The notes under the pieces are model-generated. The model had not been told where the DNA came from and ran no database searches. It saw only the letters and a program-made list of their open reading frames with translations. 64,000 bases of DNA from Oleispirillum sp963678075 (GTDB lineage: Bacteria > Pseudomonadota > Alphaproteobacteria > Rhodospirillales > Rhodospirillaceae), in assembly GCA_963678075.2 (NCBI GenBank), contig CAXXPK010000008.1, positions 1 to 64,000 on the forward strand, given 5' to 3'. The position numbers were made by a program, and so were the translations under genes. This document shows positions 52,535-61,269 of the stretch, piece after piece (positions within the stretch are counted from its first letter, which is position 1; each line of letters starts with the position of its first letter).

Positions 52535-53380
52535 TCAGCCCCGATCCGGGGAATCCTGTTCCTGGGCGGACGGGTCCGCCGGGGCAGTCGGCGCGCGATC
52601 CGAATTCCGCGCTACAATATCCTGAATCTTTTGAAAAAGCGTTTCCACATCGCGTTCCGCGCCGCCGTTGTCCCATTCCAGACGACAATCGGCGGGCCCG
52701 GTCTCGACATCGGCCATCACCACCACCGCGCCCTCAAAGCCACGATCCCGCGCCAAGGGCTCGACGCGGGCGCGAACCACATCGGCATTTTCCGGCGCGA
52801 CCCGCAGGATCAGGCGCGGCTCGTTCAAAAGATGCGGCAAACAATCGGCGACCAGGGCCTTGATTTCAGCGACGCCATGGTCGCGAACATAGACCGGAAG
52901 AAGCTTTTTCACCACCGCCACCGCCAGGGCCGCCGCCATGCGGTGGGTTTCGGCGTTGGCCGCATCCTGGGCGGCGCGCGCCCCGGCCAACTGGTCGGAA
53001 ACCGCCTCCAGCGCCAGAACCCGGAAGTGCAGCGCCGAATCCTCGGCATCCTTCAGCCCCTGCGCATGACCCAGAACGCGGGCTTCCTCGCGCGCGGAGG
53101 CCATGTCCTCCTCGGCGAACAACGGCGGCGGAGGCGGCGGAGGCGGCGGAGGCGGCGGAGGCGGCGGAGGCGGCGGAGGCGGCGGAGGCGGCGGAGGCGC
53201 GTCCGACGCTTCGTCCTGAGCATCGACATCCCGTTCCGACGCCTTCTTTTCGGGAGGCGGTGCGGCGAAATCGTACGAAAACAGAAAACGGCGCACCGCC
53301 ACCGCCGCCACGACCTCGTCGTCGGACCCCTGGTCGAAGGCGCGAAACGCCTCCTCGCGCTTCTGAATCGTCGTTGCCAT
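52535..53380 (-). CDS. fliH: Flagellar assembly protein FliH with a 25-proline tract
   Basis: FliH escorts the FliI ATPase and links it to the C-ring. The 281-residue protein has a polar N-terminus, an uninterrupted run of 25 prolines (encoded at 53123-53197), then a helical region (AREEARVLGHAQG) and a C-terminal domain resembling FliH (LVADCLPHLLNEPRLILRV). The proline tract would stall ribosomes without EF-P. It lies between fliG and fliN. Confidence 0.88.
   Translation of the reverse strand: MATTIQKREEAFRAFDQGSDDEVVAAVAVRRFLFSYDFAAPPPEKKASERDVDAQDEASDAPPPPPPPPPPPPPPPPPPPPPPPPPLFAEEDMASAREEARVLGHAQGLKDAEDSALHFRVLALEAVSDQLAGARAAQDAANAETHRMAAALAVAVVKKLLPVYVRDHGVAEIKALVADCLPHLLNEPRLILRVAPENADVVRARVEPLARDRGFEGAVVVMADVETGPADCRLEWDNGGAERDVETLFQKIQDIVARNSDRAPTAPADPSAQEQDSPDRG
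53123..53197. repeat. GGCGGAGGC microsatellite inside fliH
   Basis: A nine-base unit (GGCGGAGGC) is repeated about eight times in perfect register, coding for prolines on the minus strand. Length changes by whole units would keep the frame, so the tract could vary between strains. Confidence 0.9.
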
Positions 53381-53420
53381 GCCTGCCTTTCCCGGAGCCG
53401 GAGCGGTCCCGGCATGCGGA

Positions 53421-54440
53421 TCAATAGACCAGTTCGTCTTCTTCCCGGCCTTCCGAGATCACGATCTGGCCGGAGTTCTCGAGCTCCTTGGACAGGGTGA
53501 CGATAAGGGCCTGCGATTTGACCACCTCGCGCAGACGCACCGGACCCATCGCCTCCATGTCCTCGCGCAGCATCTTGCCGGCGCGCTCGGACATATTCTT
53601 GAGGAACATTTCCTTGATCGGGTCGGAGGCTCCCTTGAGGGCGAGCGCCAGCTTGTCCTTTTCGACGTGGCGCAACAGGGTCTGCACGCCCTGCGCGTCC
53701 AGACGCACCAGATTCTCGAAGGTGAACATCAAGGCCTTGATGCGTTCGGCGGATTCGCGGTTGCGCTCCTCCAGGGCCGACATGAAGCGGCTTTCCGAAT
53801 TGCGGTCGAGGTTGTTGAAAATATCGGCGATCAGTTCGTGGCTATCGCGACGATTGGTCCGTGCCAAGTTGCTCATGAATTTGGTCCTCAATGTCTTTTC
53901 CACGCCGTCCAGGACTTCCTTCTGCACCGATTCCATGCGCAGCATGCGCATGATCACTTCCATCGAGAAATTTTCCGGCAACAACGACAAGACCCGCGCC
54001 GCGTGATCGGTCTTGATCTTCGACATCACCACCGCCACCGTCTGCGGGTATTCGTTCTTGAAATAGTTGGCCAGCACCTGTTCGTTGACGTTACCCAGCT
54101 TGTCCCACATGGTGCGACCGGCAGGGCCGCGGATTTCCTCCATGATGCCGTGGACACGGTCCTTGGGCAGCGCTTTCATCAGCAGGCGTTCGGTGCTTTC
54201 ATAGGTGCCGACCAGGGAACCGGCGGCGGAAATCGCGTCCGCGAACTCGATGAACAGGCGTTCGACCGGGGCCGAGTTGACCGTACCCAGCGCCGCCATC
54301 ACCTGGGAGATTTCCTTGATTTCCTCGTCGTCCATCAGGGAAAACAGGCGCGCCGAGTGCTCCTCCCCCAACGACAGCAGGAACAGGGCCGCCTTTTGCG
54401 GCCCAGTCAAGCTGCGGTAGTCTTCTTTTGCTCGCGCCAC
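53421..54440 (-). CDS. fliG: Flagellar motor switch protein FliG
   Basis: FliG is the torque-bearing rotor protein linking the MS ring to the stator. The 339-residue protein shows GPQKAALFLLSLGEEHSA near the start, the EHPQ-like YPQTVAVVMSKI segment, the long inter-domain helices and the C-terminal MFTFENLVRLDAQGVQTLLRHVEKDKLALALKGA region with charged torque residues. It abuts fliF. Confidence 0.96.
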   Translation of the reverse strand: MARAKEDYRSLTGPQKAALFLLSLGEEHSARLFSLMDDEEIKEISQVMAALGTVNSAPVERLFIEFADAISAAGSLVGTYESTERLLMKALPKDRVHGIMEEIRGPAGRTMWDKLGNVNEQVLANYFKNEYPQTVAVVMSKIKTDHAARVLSLLPENFSMEVIMRMLRMESVQKEVLDGVEKTLRTKFMSNLARTNRRDSHELIADIFNNLDRNSESRFMSALEERNRESAERIKALMFTFENLVRLDAQGVQTLLRHVEKDKLALALKGASDPIKEMFLKNMSERAGKMLREDMEAMGPVRLREVVKSQALIVTLSKELENSGQIVISEGREEDELVY

Positions 54441-54493
54441 GGTATGCCGTCTCCGTCTCGATCAGGGGGGCGGGGTCGCCCATCTTAGCGGCT

Positions 54494-56122
54494 TTAGGTT
54501 TTCTGATACATCCAGTTGCGCACGATGCTCAAGGCTTCCTCGGGGTGTTTGTTGACGATCTCGCCGATCTTGCGCAGCGACGACGCCTTGACCCGTCCTT
54601 TCACCTTGTCGATATCGATCAATTCCTCGCCCTCAAACTCGTCCTCGCCGGGAACCATCGATCCGGTGGGGGCGGCCAACTGCGGCGCCGTCTGCTCGGT
54701 CAACAACTGACGGCTGGCCTGTTCCGACGGCGTCGGCAGGCTTTCGAAGGCCCGCGTCACCAGCGGCCGGACGATCAGAAGGATGACCAGAATGGCGACC
54801 ACCGCGACCCCCGGGCCCTCGGCCATGCGCATGATCTCGGCCTTGGTAAAGCCCAGGAACAGCGCCGCATCGACGGCGGCCAGACCATCGTCCAGCGCAT
54901 GGAAGCGCATGTTGATGACTTCCACTTGATCGCCGCGGGCGGGGTCGTAGCCAACTGCGGAACGCACCAGGGAACCGATCTTGTCCATCTCGGCCGAACT
55001 GCGATCCTGGTAATCCTTGGCTCCATCGGGCTTGGTGGTAACCACTCCATCGACCAGGACCGCTACCGACAGACGCTTCACCACACCGTTTTCGCGAATC
55101 GAATTGGCCACCTTCTTGGTAATCTCGTAGTTGGTGGTCTCCACCGAGCGTGCCTGCGAACTGGTCGCCCGACCGTTGTCGTTGCCAAGATTGGAATCCG
55201 GCAAATTCTGTTGCACGGTCACCGCGTCGTTCTGCTTTTCGTCGGTCTGCGACTTCTCCGTCTCGGTCACCGTGGAGCGCACCACCTGGCCGTCGGGATC
55301 ATAGGTTTCCTGATTGGTGACGATGCGATCGAAGTCCATTTCGACGCTGACCTGAGCGCGAACCTTGCCCGGCCCGACGCTACGCGCCAGCAAATCCTCG
55401 ATCGACTGGCTCAAACGACGTTCCTGCGCCTGACGCATTTCCTCGTGGGTCGAGATCATCACTTGCTTGTCGTCTTCGAAGCCGCGGGCCAGCAACGCGC
55501 CCTTGTCGTCAACGATCGAGATGCGGGACGGCTTCAGCTTCGGCACCGCCGCCACCACCAGATACTGAATAGCGCTGACCTGTCCCTTCGACAGGCTGCT
55601 GCCCTGCACCCTTAAAATCACCGAGGCCGAGGGCTCCTGGGATTCGCGTGAAAACATCTCGCGCTTGGGCAGCACCAGGTGCACGCGCGCGGCCTTCACC
55701 GCATCAAGCGACATGATGGTCCGCGCCAACTCGCCTTCCAGCGCGCGCACCAGATTGACGTTCTGCATGAAATTGGTGGCGCCCAGGGCATCCATCTTGT
55801 CGAACAGCTCGTAGCCATTGACGATCCCGGAGCTGTGGGCGATTTCGGCGGTTTCCAGGCGCATCTTCAGCATCTGATCGGAGGGGACGAGAATTACCCG
55901 CCCTTCGTCCCGCAACTGATAGGGAATGTTTTTCGCTTCCAACTGGTGGGTGATCGCCCGCGCCGCTGCGGGATCGAGGTCGCTGTAAAGCTGCTCCATC
56001 TTGGGCGAGCCCATGCGCATCGAGAAATACACGATGAAGCCCAGCAAACCGACGGTAACGGCGGCCATCGCCATCAGTCGTCCCGGCCCCAGACTGCGCA
56101 AGGATTGAATGAAGGCGTTCAC
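54494..56122 (-). CDS. fliF: Flagellar MS-ring protein FliF
   Basis: FliF forms the MS ring at the base of the flagellum. The 542-residue protein has an N-terminal helix (GRLMAMAAVTVGLLGFIVYF), ring-building motifs (YQLRDEGRVILVPSDQMLKMRLE, ARVHLVLPKREMF), a large variable periplasmic loop, a second helix near residue 445 and a C-terminal FliG-binding tail. It starts at GTG (56122), giving a start of MNAFIQSLRSLGPG. It is the first gene of the minus-strand cluster. Confidence 0.95.
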   Translation of the reverse strand: MNAFIQSLRSLGPGRLMAMAAVTVGLLGFIVYFSMRMGSPKMEQLYSDLDPAAARAITHQLEAKNIPYQLRDEGRVILVPSDQMLKMRLETAEIAHSSGIVNGYELFDKMDALGATNFMQNVNLVRALEGELARTIMSLDAVKAARVHLVLPKREMFSRESQEPSASVILRVQGSSLSKGQVSAIQYLVVAAVPKLKPSRISIVDDKGALLARGFEDDKQVMISTHEEMRQAQERRLSQSIEDLLARSVGPGKVRAQVSVEMDFDRIVTNQETYDPDGQVVRSTVTETEKSQTDEKQNDAVTVQQNLPDSNLGNDNGRATSSQARSVETTNYEITKKVANSIRENGVVKRLSVAVLVDGVVTTKPDGAKDYQDRSSAEMDKIGSLVRSAVGYDPARGDQVEVINMRFHALDDGLAAVDAALFLGFTKAEIMRMAEGPGVAVVAILVILLIVRPLVTRAFESLPTPSEQASRQLLTEQTAPQLAAPTGSMVPGEDEFEGEELIDIDKVKGRVKASSLRKIGEIVNKHPEEALSIVRNWMYQKT

Positions 56123-56367
56123 GGTGTGCCGACCTCACAGCTGGCCGGAAGCCGCGCGCACAGCGGCCCCCGACGTTTTCAGGAATTCCAGGTACGAGTC
56201 TACGCGCAAGCACTAAAGAGTTGGTTAACAAGGCGGCAGTTTTTGCCGAGGGGGGCGTGTTGACAGCCCGAATGGAAGGTTATAGCGCATCGCCGCGTCA
56301 TGCGGGGGCGTGGCACAATGGATCGGGTGGTTTTTCGGTGATGCCTTGTAATTTTATAACGTCATCC
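56123..56367. promoter_or_regulatory. Divergent region between fliF and the reductase module, with a CtrA-type half site
   Basis: The 245-base region holds TTGGTTAAC at 56221-56229, the reverse of GTTAACCAA, a CtrA half-site like the one before ctrA. It lies 99 bases before the fliF start. A TGGCAC at 56311 lacks the spaced GC of a sigma-54 promoter. No open frame is supported here. Confidence 0.35.
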
Positions 56368-57425
56368 ATGACTCGCCTGGGATGGCGTCTCCCTCCGGCG
56401 ACGGCGATTCTGTTGGCCCTGGCGGCACCGGACGCGCGGGCGGACGACAGCGGCCTGCTGTGGCTTTCCGACTGGATATCCCCAACCTTCGATGCCGCGG
56501 CGGCGCGGCGGCGCGACCCGCGCGATTGCCGCCGGCATGACGGCGGAGGAGCGACGGGAGCGCCAACGCAAGGCGGCCATTGGCAACGCCCAACCGACCC
56601 GAATCCCCGCCGCGATCAATTCGTCCTTCAACGAGGACCGCTTCCTTTGGCTGTTCTCGCGGCGACGCCCCCCAAACGTCGCGTCCCGAACCCCTGGCCG
56701 GGACAACGCTGAGCCTTGTCGAGGAAGGAGGACCGCCCCGCGCCATCGCCGCCGCCAGGGCATCGAGCCATCTGTCGCACCTGACCCTGAACCGCAGCGG
56801 CAACTACGCCGCCTATCTGACCCGTGTCCACGTCGTCGACGCCACCCGGGAAATCTTTGTCGCGCGGGCGCAACTGGCATTGGGCAAACTGCGCGAGAGC
56901 AACGAACCCGACCCGGCGGAACGGGCGCCGGTCTTCGACCCGGCGATGCCCCTCGACCTGGTGCGGGAACGAATTCCAGACGAGACGTTCTATACTCGCC
57001 TTGTCCTGACCGTGCGCGCCCATGGCGCCCCCACCCCAGACGTGCCGGTGACCCTGACCACCCAACAGGGGTGGCGCAAAACGGTGATCAGCGGCCCCGA
57101 CGGACGCGCCACGTTCACCCTGATCCGCGAGGATTTTCCATCCTGGACCTCGGCGTTCCGGCGGTCCTCGTGGTCGGCCTGGCTGGCCTCGGCGGAACGG
57201 ATCGAAGCCGCGCCAGGGAGCCTTGGGGGGCGCCCTATACACGCACCCGCATCCACGCCAGCCTGGCCCGGACGCACCTATCCCGCCGCCAGCGACTACC
57301 GTTCCCTCGCCATTGGCCTGGGTATCGTGACGGCGATGACACTGGTCGGCGGAGCCGGAGTGTTCCTCTATCGCGAGCGCCGCGCCCACCCCTTCCGCGA
57401 GGACCGCTTCGATGACCGGGCTTGA
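56368..57425 (+). pseudogene. Secreted membrane-anchored protein of unknown function, broken into several frames
   Basis: The start is a signal peptide (WRLPPATAILLALAAPDARA) at 56368, but the frame changes at about 56,500, 56,690 and probably twice near 57,140-57,270. Joining the pieces gives a periplasmic protein with an Ig-like or carboxypeptidase-regulatory style region (VRAHGAPTPDVPVTLTTQQG, GPDGRATFTLIREDFP) and a C-terminal membrane helix (SLAIGLGIVTAMTLVGGAGV) before a short basic tail. Its end overlaps the polyferredoxin start. No function is recognised; the topology would suit a periplasmic partner of the membrane module. Confidence 0.55.
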
Positions 57426-58387
57426 TCGTCTACGGACGCGTATCGACCGCATGCACTTTTCCCGCTTCCGCTTTTGGGTGCAGGCGACCTGCTTCATCCT
57501 GGTGGTGTGCGGCGGTTACTTCGGCCTGCACTGGGGGCGATCCCTGCCGATCCTCGCCTGCGGCTACGGCGGCGCGAAACGCCTGGGGATGTGCTATCTG
57601 ATGCCCCTGCAGGCGGCGCTGAGCGCACCCTGGGGGCGCTGGACGGAGGCCTTCGCCCTGGCCACGTTGTCCGGGTTTCTGATCTTCTGCCTTTGGTTCC
57701 TCGTCCTCAACAAAACATGGTGCGGCTTCGTCTGCCCCTTCGGCACCTTGCCTGACTGGATCTCGACGCTGCGGCGACGGCTCGGCCTGCGCGCCGGACG
57801 CTACGGCGAGGACCAGTTCCGCCACCTCGGCCGCGTCAAATACGTGCTGCTTTCCTTTGCCATCCTCTGCCCCCTGGGCGCGGGAGGCGGGTGGCTGCCC
57901 TGCATTTCCCTGCCGTTCTGCCGGATCTGTCCGGCAAAGATGATTTCGCCCCTGTTCACCGGCGAAACGGGCGCCCTGACCATCGACTTCTCCAGCACGG
58001 AAAGCCTGGTGATGACCGCCCTCGGCATAGCGGTCACCGGCCTATTCGTCGCCGGCGTCTTCGTCAAAAAGCGCTTCTGGTGCTTTTTCTGTCCGATGAG
58101 CGCCCTGCAATACCTCCTCTCCCGCCCCGCCCTGCTGCGGCTGATCAAGGACGGCGACAAGTGCACCCGCTGCGGCGACTGCCATCGCGTCTGCGACATG
58201 GACATTCTGTCCATCGCCGACGACGTGACCACCCGCGATCATGGCCGACGACTGCATGATGTGCCTGAAATGCATCGCCGCCTGCCCGGAAACCGATGCT
58301 CTGAAACTTACCTTCCTCGGCAAGACCGTGTTCGCCGCAAGCGACCAGGGCTTCGTCGCACGCATGGACAAGGACGGCAAACCGTGA
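57412..58387 (+). pseudogene. NapH/NosR-like membrane polyferredoxin, one frameshift
   Basis: This is a membrane electron-transfer protein. It has about five to six helices, two cysteine motifs of the NapH/NosR/CcoG type (CGFVCPFG at residues 104-111 and CFFCPMSA near 222), then a soluble [4Fe-4S] ferredoxin motif (CTRCGDCHRVC) and, in the next frame, a second (CMMCLKCIAACP). The frame changes at about 58,238, between these two ferredoxin motifs. The stop overlaps the next gene's GTG. It probably carries electrons from the quinone pool or periplasm to the cytoplasmic reductase encoded downstream. Confidence 0.75.
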
Positions 58388-59615
58388 CTCCCTCCCCCGA
58401 GACCGCCTTCAACCGCAGCCGACCGGCGCGCGAGGCGGAAACCGTGCTCACCCACATCACCGACGATTTCGACGATCCGCCCACCGCGATGAAATACTTC
58501 TATGACCTGTTCCGCCGCGTCTATGTGCAGGGCAAGGACATTCGCACCGAGGGCCTTCGGATCGGCACCACCTGCATCCTGGCCCCGGAAGAACTGATCC
58601 ACGCCCTCAGCGCCAAGCCGGTGCGCCTGTGCAACGGCTCGTACCACCACGACCAGGTGGGCGCCGACTTCATGCCCACCAAATCGTGCGCCGTGGTCAA
58701 GGCGACCCTGGGGATGCTGGCCACGGAAAATCCGGTGCCACGGATCGGTCGGTTGGACATGATCGTCAACCCCACCTCGTTCGACCTCAAGAAGAAAGCC
58801 AGCGCGATGATGGCCGGGATGGGCCACACGGTGCTTGACCTGGAAATGCCCAGTGTCAAGGAAAGCGAGGTGGCGCGCGTCTACTGGCGGCGATCGGTAC
58901 GCGACTTCGCCAAACGCCTGGAGGGACTGACCCACCGCCGTCTCTCCCGCGCGCCCCTGTCGATCCCGCCGGATTTCGCGCGGCGCAACCCACGGTGTTC
59001 CTGGGCAAGGACGCCTTCCTGGTGGCCAACGCCTTCTTCTTCGATGACATCGTCCACTGGACGAACGCGGTGGAGATCCTGAACGCCGAACTTGCGCGCC
59101 GCGCCTCGGAAAACATCGCGGCGGCGCGGAAAACGGCGCCGCGCATCCTGTTCACCGGCTCGCCGCCGATCTTCCCCAACCTCAAGCTGCCGCTTCTGAT
59201 CGAACAGGCGGGCGGCGTGGGGGTCGCCGACGAAACCTGTTCGGCCAACCGCATGCTCTATGACATGACCGCCTCGGACGAGTGGCTGGTCAACGACATG
59301 GTGGATAGCCTGGCCGACAAGTACCTGAAACCCTGCACTTGCCCGATCTTCACCCGCAACGACGACCGATTGCGCCGCATCGCCATGCTGATCGACAAAT
59401 TCCGGGCGGGCGGCGTGGTGCATCAGGTATTCGCCGGTTGCATGGTCTACGCAATGGAACTGAAAAGCGTCACCGACCTGTTGAACGCCAAGCGCATCCC
59501 GCTGCTGTCCATCGAAACCGACTACAGCCCCGACGACATGGGGCAATTGACCACCCGTGTCGAGGCCTTCCTGGAGGCAATCAAAAACCGCAAACGAAAG
59601 GAACGACGCGCATGA
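58384..59615 (+). pseudogene. Double-cubane-cluster/2-hydroxyacyl-CoA dehydratase family protein, frameshifted
   Basis: A single-gene homologue of the 2-hydroxyacyl-CoA dehydratase catalytic subunits, like the E. coli YjiM protein and the double-cubane-cluster proteins that reduce acetylene in vitro. Cysteines at residues 64, 83 and 102 (TTCIL, LCNGS, KSCAV) and later ADETCSANRML, KPCTCPIFTR and FAGCMVYAMELK are candidate Fe-S ligands. The frame breaks at about 58,935-58,995, with perhaps 25 codons missing before VFLGKDAFLVANAFFFDD. The start overlaps the ferredoxin stop and the end overlaps the activator. Normally ATP-driven electrons come from the activator. Confidence 0.75.
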
Positions 59616-60493
59616 CCTGGTTCGCCGGCATCGACATCGGCTCCACCGTGATTAAGACCGCCCTGATCGACGACGCGGGGAACCTCCGCGCCACCCACGT
59701 CGCCGCCTCGGGCAGCCTGTTCCACAGGAATGCGCGGGAGGCCCTGCACGCCCTTCTTGAAAAGGCGGGGCTGGTCCGCGACGACGTCGCCCACGTCATC
59801 GCCACCGGCTACGGCCGCAAACTGTTCAAGGAAGCCGGCGATTCCATCAGCGAAATCACCGCCAATGCGATCGGCGCGCACGAAACCGGCAAGGCCTTCG
59901 GCGGCGTGCGCACCATCATCAATATCGGCGGCCAGGATTCAAAGGCGATCCGGATCGACGACGCGGGCAACGTCGTCAACTTCAACATGAACGACAAATG
60001 CGCGGCGGGAACCGGGCGCTTCCTCGACGTCGCGGCGCGCAACCTCGACCTCGACCTGGAGGCTTTGGGCGAATACCACTTCCTGGGCACCGGCGCGCCG
60101 CTGACCATCAACAGCACCTGCACGGTGTTCGCCGAGTCCGAGATCATCGGCCTCCTCGCCAGCGGACACGGCAAACCCGAAATCGTCGCCGGCATCCACT
60201 ATTCGATCGCCCGGCGCACGGTGCGCATGGCCAAACGCGTCGGCATCGAGGACCGCGTCTATTTCGACGGCGGCCCCGCCCTGAACAAGGGGCTGGCGGC
60301 GGCTCTCGCCGACGAACTCAATCGCGAACTGGTGGTCCCCGAACACCCGCAAACCACCACCGCCTTCGGCGCCGCGATCCTGGCGCGCGACGCCTGGCGC
60401 GGCGACAACGAGGACCAGGCCCAGAACTCATTAAATTATTGCCAGGCAGATCGGCGGCTGATTCACTCATGGGAGGGAGGACCCCATCCATGA
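59612..60493 (+). CDS. BadF/BadG/BcrA/BcrD-type ATPase activator, 3' end replaced by IS sequence
   Basis: This archerase-type ATPase hydrolyses ATP to push one low-potential electron into its dehydratase or reductase partner. It has the P-loop GIDIGSTVIKT (residues 6-16), NIGGQDSKAI (104-113) and the two cysteines at 130 (NDKCAAGTG) and 170 (NSTCTVFAE) that bridge a [4Fe-4S] cluster between two subunits. The conserved family region ends at GAAILARDAWRG; the last 25 or so residues come from an IS element. The core is intact, so only the tail is altered. It overlaps the preceding gene's stop. Confidence 0.85.
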   Translation: MTWFAGIDIGSTVIKTALIDDAGNLRATHVAASGSLFHRNAREALHALLEKAGLVRDDVAHVIATGYGRKLFKEAGDSISEITANAIGAHETGKAFGGVRTIINIGGQDSKAIRIDDAGNVVNFNMNDKCAAGTGRFLDVAARNLDLDLEALGEYHFLGTGAPLTINSTCTVFAESEIIGLLASGHGKPEIVAGIHYSIARRTVRMAKRVGIEDRVYFDGGPALNKGLAAALADELNRELVVPEHPQTTTAFGAAILARDAWRGDNEDQAQNSLNYCQADRRLIHSWEGGPHP

Positions 60494-60858
60494 GTGATCT
60501 GTTTTGGTTGTCAGAGAGGCAGTTGGCGAAGATCGAGCCGCATTTCCCGCTATCGCATGGCGTGCCGCGGGTTGATGATCGGCAAGTGATCAGCGGCATC
60601 GTTCATATGATCCGCAACGGCTTACGGTGGCGAGATGCACCACCCGTCTATGGCCCCCACAAAACCCTCTATAATCGTTTCGTTCGCTGGAGCCGACTTG
60701 GGGTGTTCAGCCGGATCTTCGCGGCCTTGACGGGAGAGGCTGGCCCTCCAGACCGGTTGATGATCGATGCAACCCACCTGAAAGCTCATCGGACCGCCGC
60801 GAGCCTCTATAAAAAGGGGCTCTTGCCCGATGTATCGGACGCACAAAAGGCGGGCTGA
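60490..60858 (+). CDS. IS5-family transposase ORF A
   Basis: The frame begins MSDLFWLSERQLAKIEPHFP, a hallmark of IS427-group transposases, includes the first catalytic aspartate in RLMIDATHLKAHR, and ends at TGA. Members of this group make the full enzyme by a -1 ribosomal frameshift on an A-rich site; here the run at GCACAAAAGG before the stop is the likely site. Confidence 0.8.
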   Translation: MSDLFWLSERQLAKIEPHFPLSHGVPRVDDRQVISGIVHMIRNGLRWRDAPPVYGPHKTLYNRFVRWSRLGVFSRIFAALTGEAGPPDRLMIDATHLKAHRTAASLYKKGLLPDVSDAQKAG

Positions 60859-61250
60859 ACTCCAAGCTTCATGCGGTTTGCGACGGACAAGGAAGGCCCC
60901 TCATCCTGCTGCTCAGCGAGGGGTAAATGAGCGATTACAAAGGCGCGATGCTGTTGCTCGACCTATTTCCCAAGGCCAACGTCCTGATCGCCGACAAGGG
61001 CTATGACGGTGATCCCCTTCGAGAGGCTTTGACACAGCGAGGGATCGCTACATGCATCCCGCCAATGCGTCATCGCAAAACCCAGTACGCTTACGACAAA
61101 ACCCTCTATCGCCAGCGTCATAGGATCGAGAACCTCTTCGCTCGCCTCAAGGATTGGCGGCATATCCACACCCGATATGACCGATGTGCGGATATCTTCT
61201 TTGCCGCCGTCATCATCGCGGTACTCCTCCTCTTCTGGATCGAACCTTAA
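60838..61250 (+). pseudogene. IS5-family transposase ORF B with an in-frame stop
   Basis: After the -1 shift the frame continues RTKGGLNSKLHAVCDGQGRP and then meets TAA at 60924-60926, where related enzymes have Gln before MSDYKGA. The rest (ADKGYDGDPLREAL, RHRIENLFARLKDW) carries the second Asp and the catalytic Glu. A new ATG follows the stop. A single CAA-to-TAA change would have inactivated the fusion protein. Confidence 0.65.
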
Positions 61251-61269
61251 TGAGTCCTGAGCCTGGGCG

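Larger units (their letters stand above)
60422..61259. mobile_element. IS5-family (IS427-like) insertion sequence, 838 bp
   Basis: The element is bounded by CAGAACTCATTAA on the left and TTAATGAGTCCTG on the right, imperfect inverted repeats that differ at one base in 13. It contains two overlapping transposase frames. The size fits IS427-group elements. No clear target duplication is seen: the left flank ends CCAGGCC and the right begins AGCCTGG. It lies in the 3' end of the activator gene. Confidence 0.8.

Noticed and set aside
53123..53197. Possible CRISPR array in the GGCGGAGGC repeat
   Set aside because: No spacers; it is a perfect microsatellite coding for proline inside fliH.
56311..56327. 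Possible sigma-54 promoter (TGGCAC) before the reductase module
   Set aside because: No TTGC-like element at the right spacing, so the motif fails.
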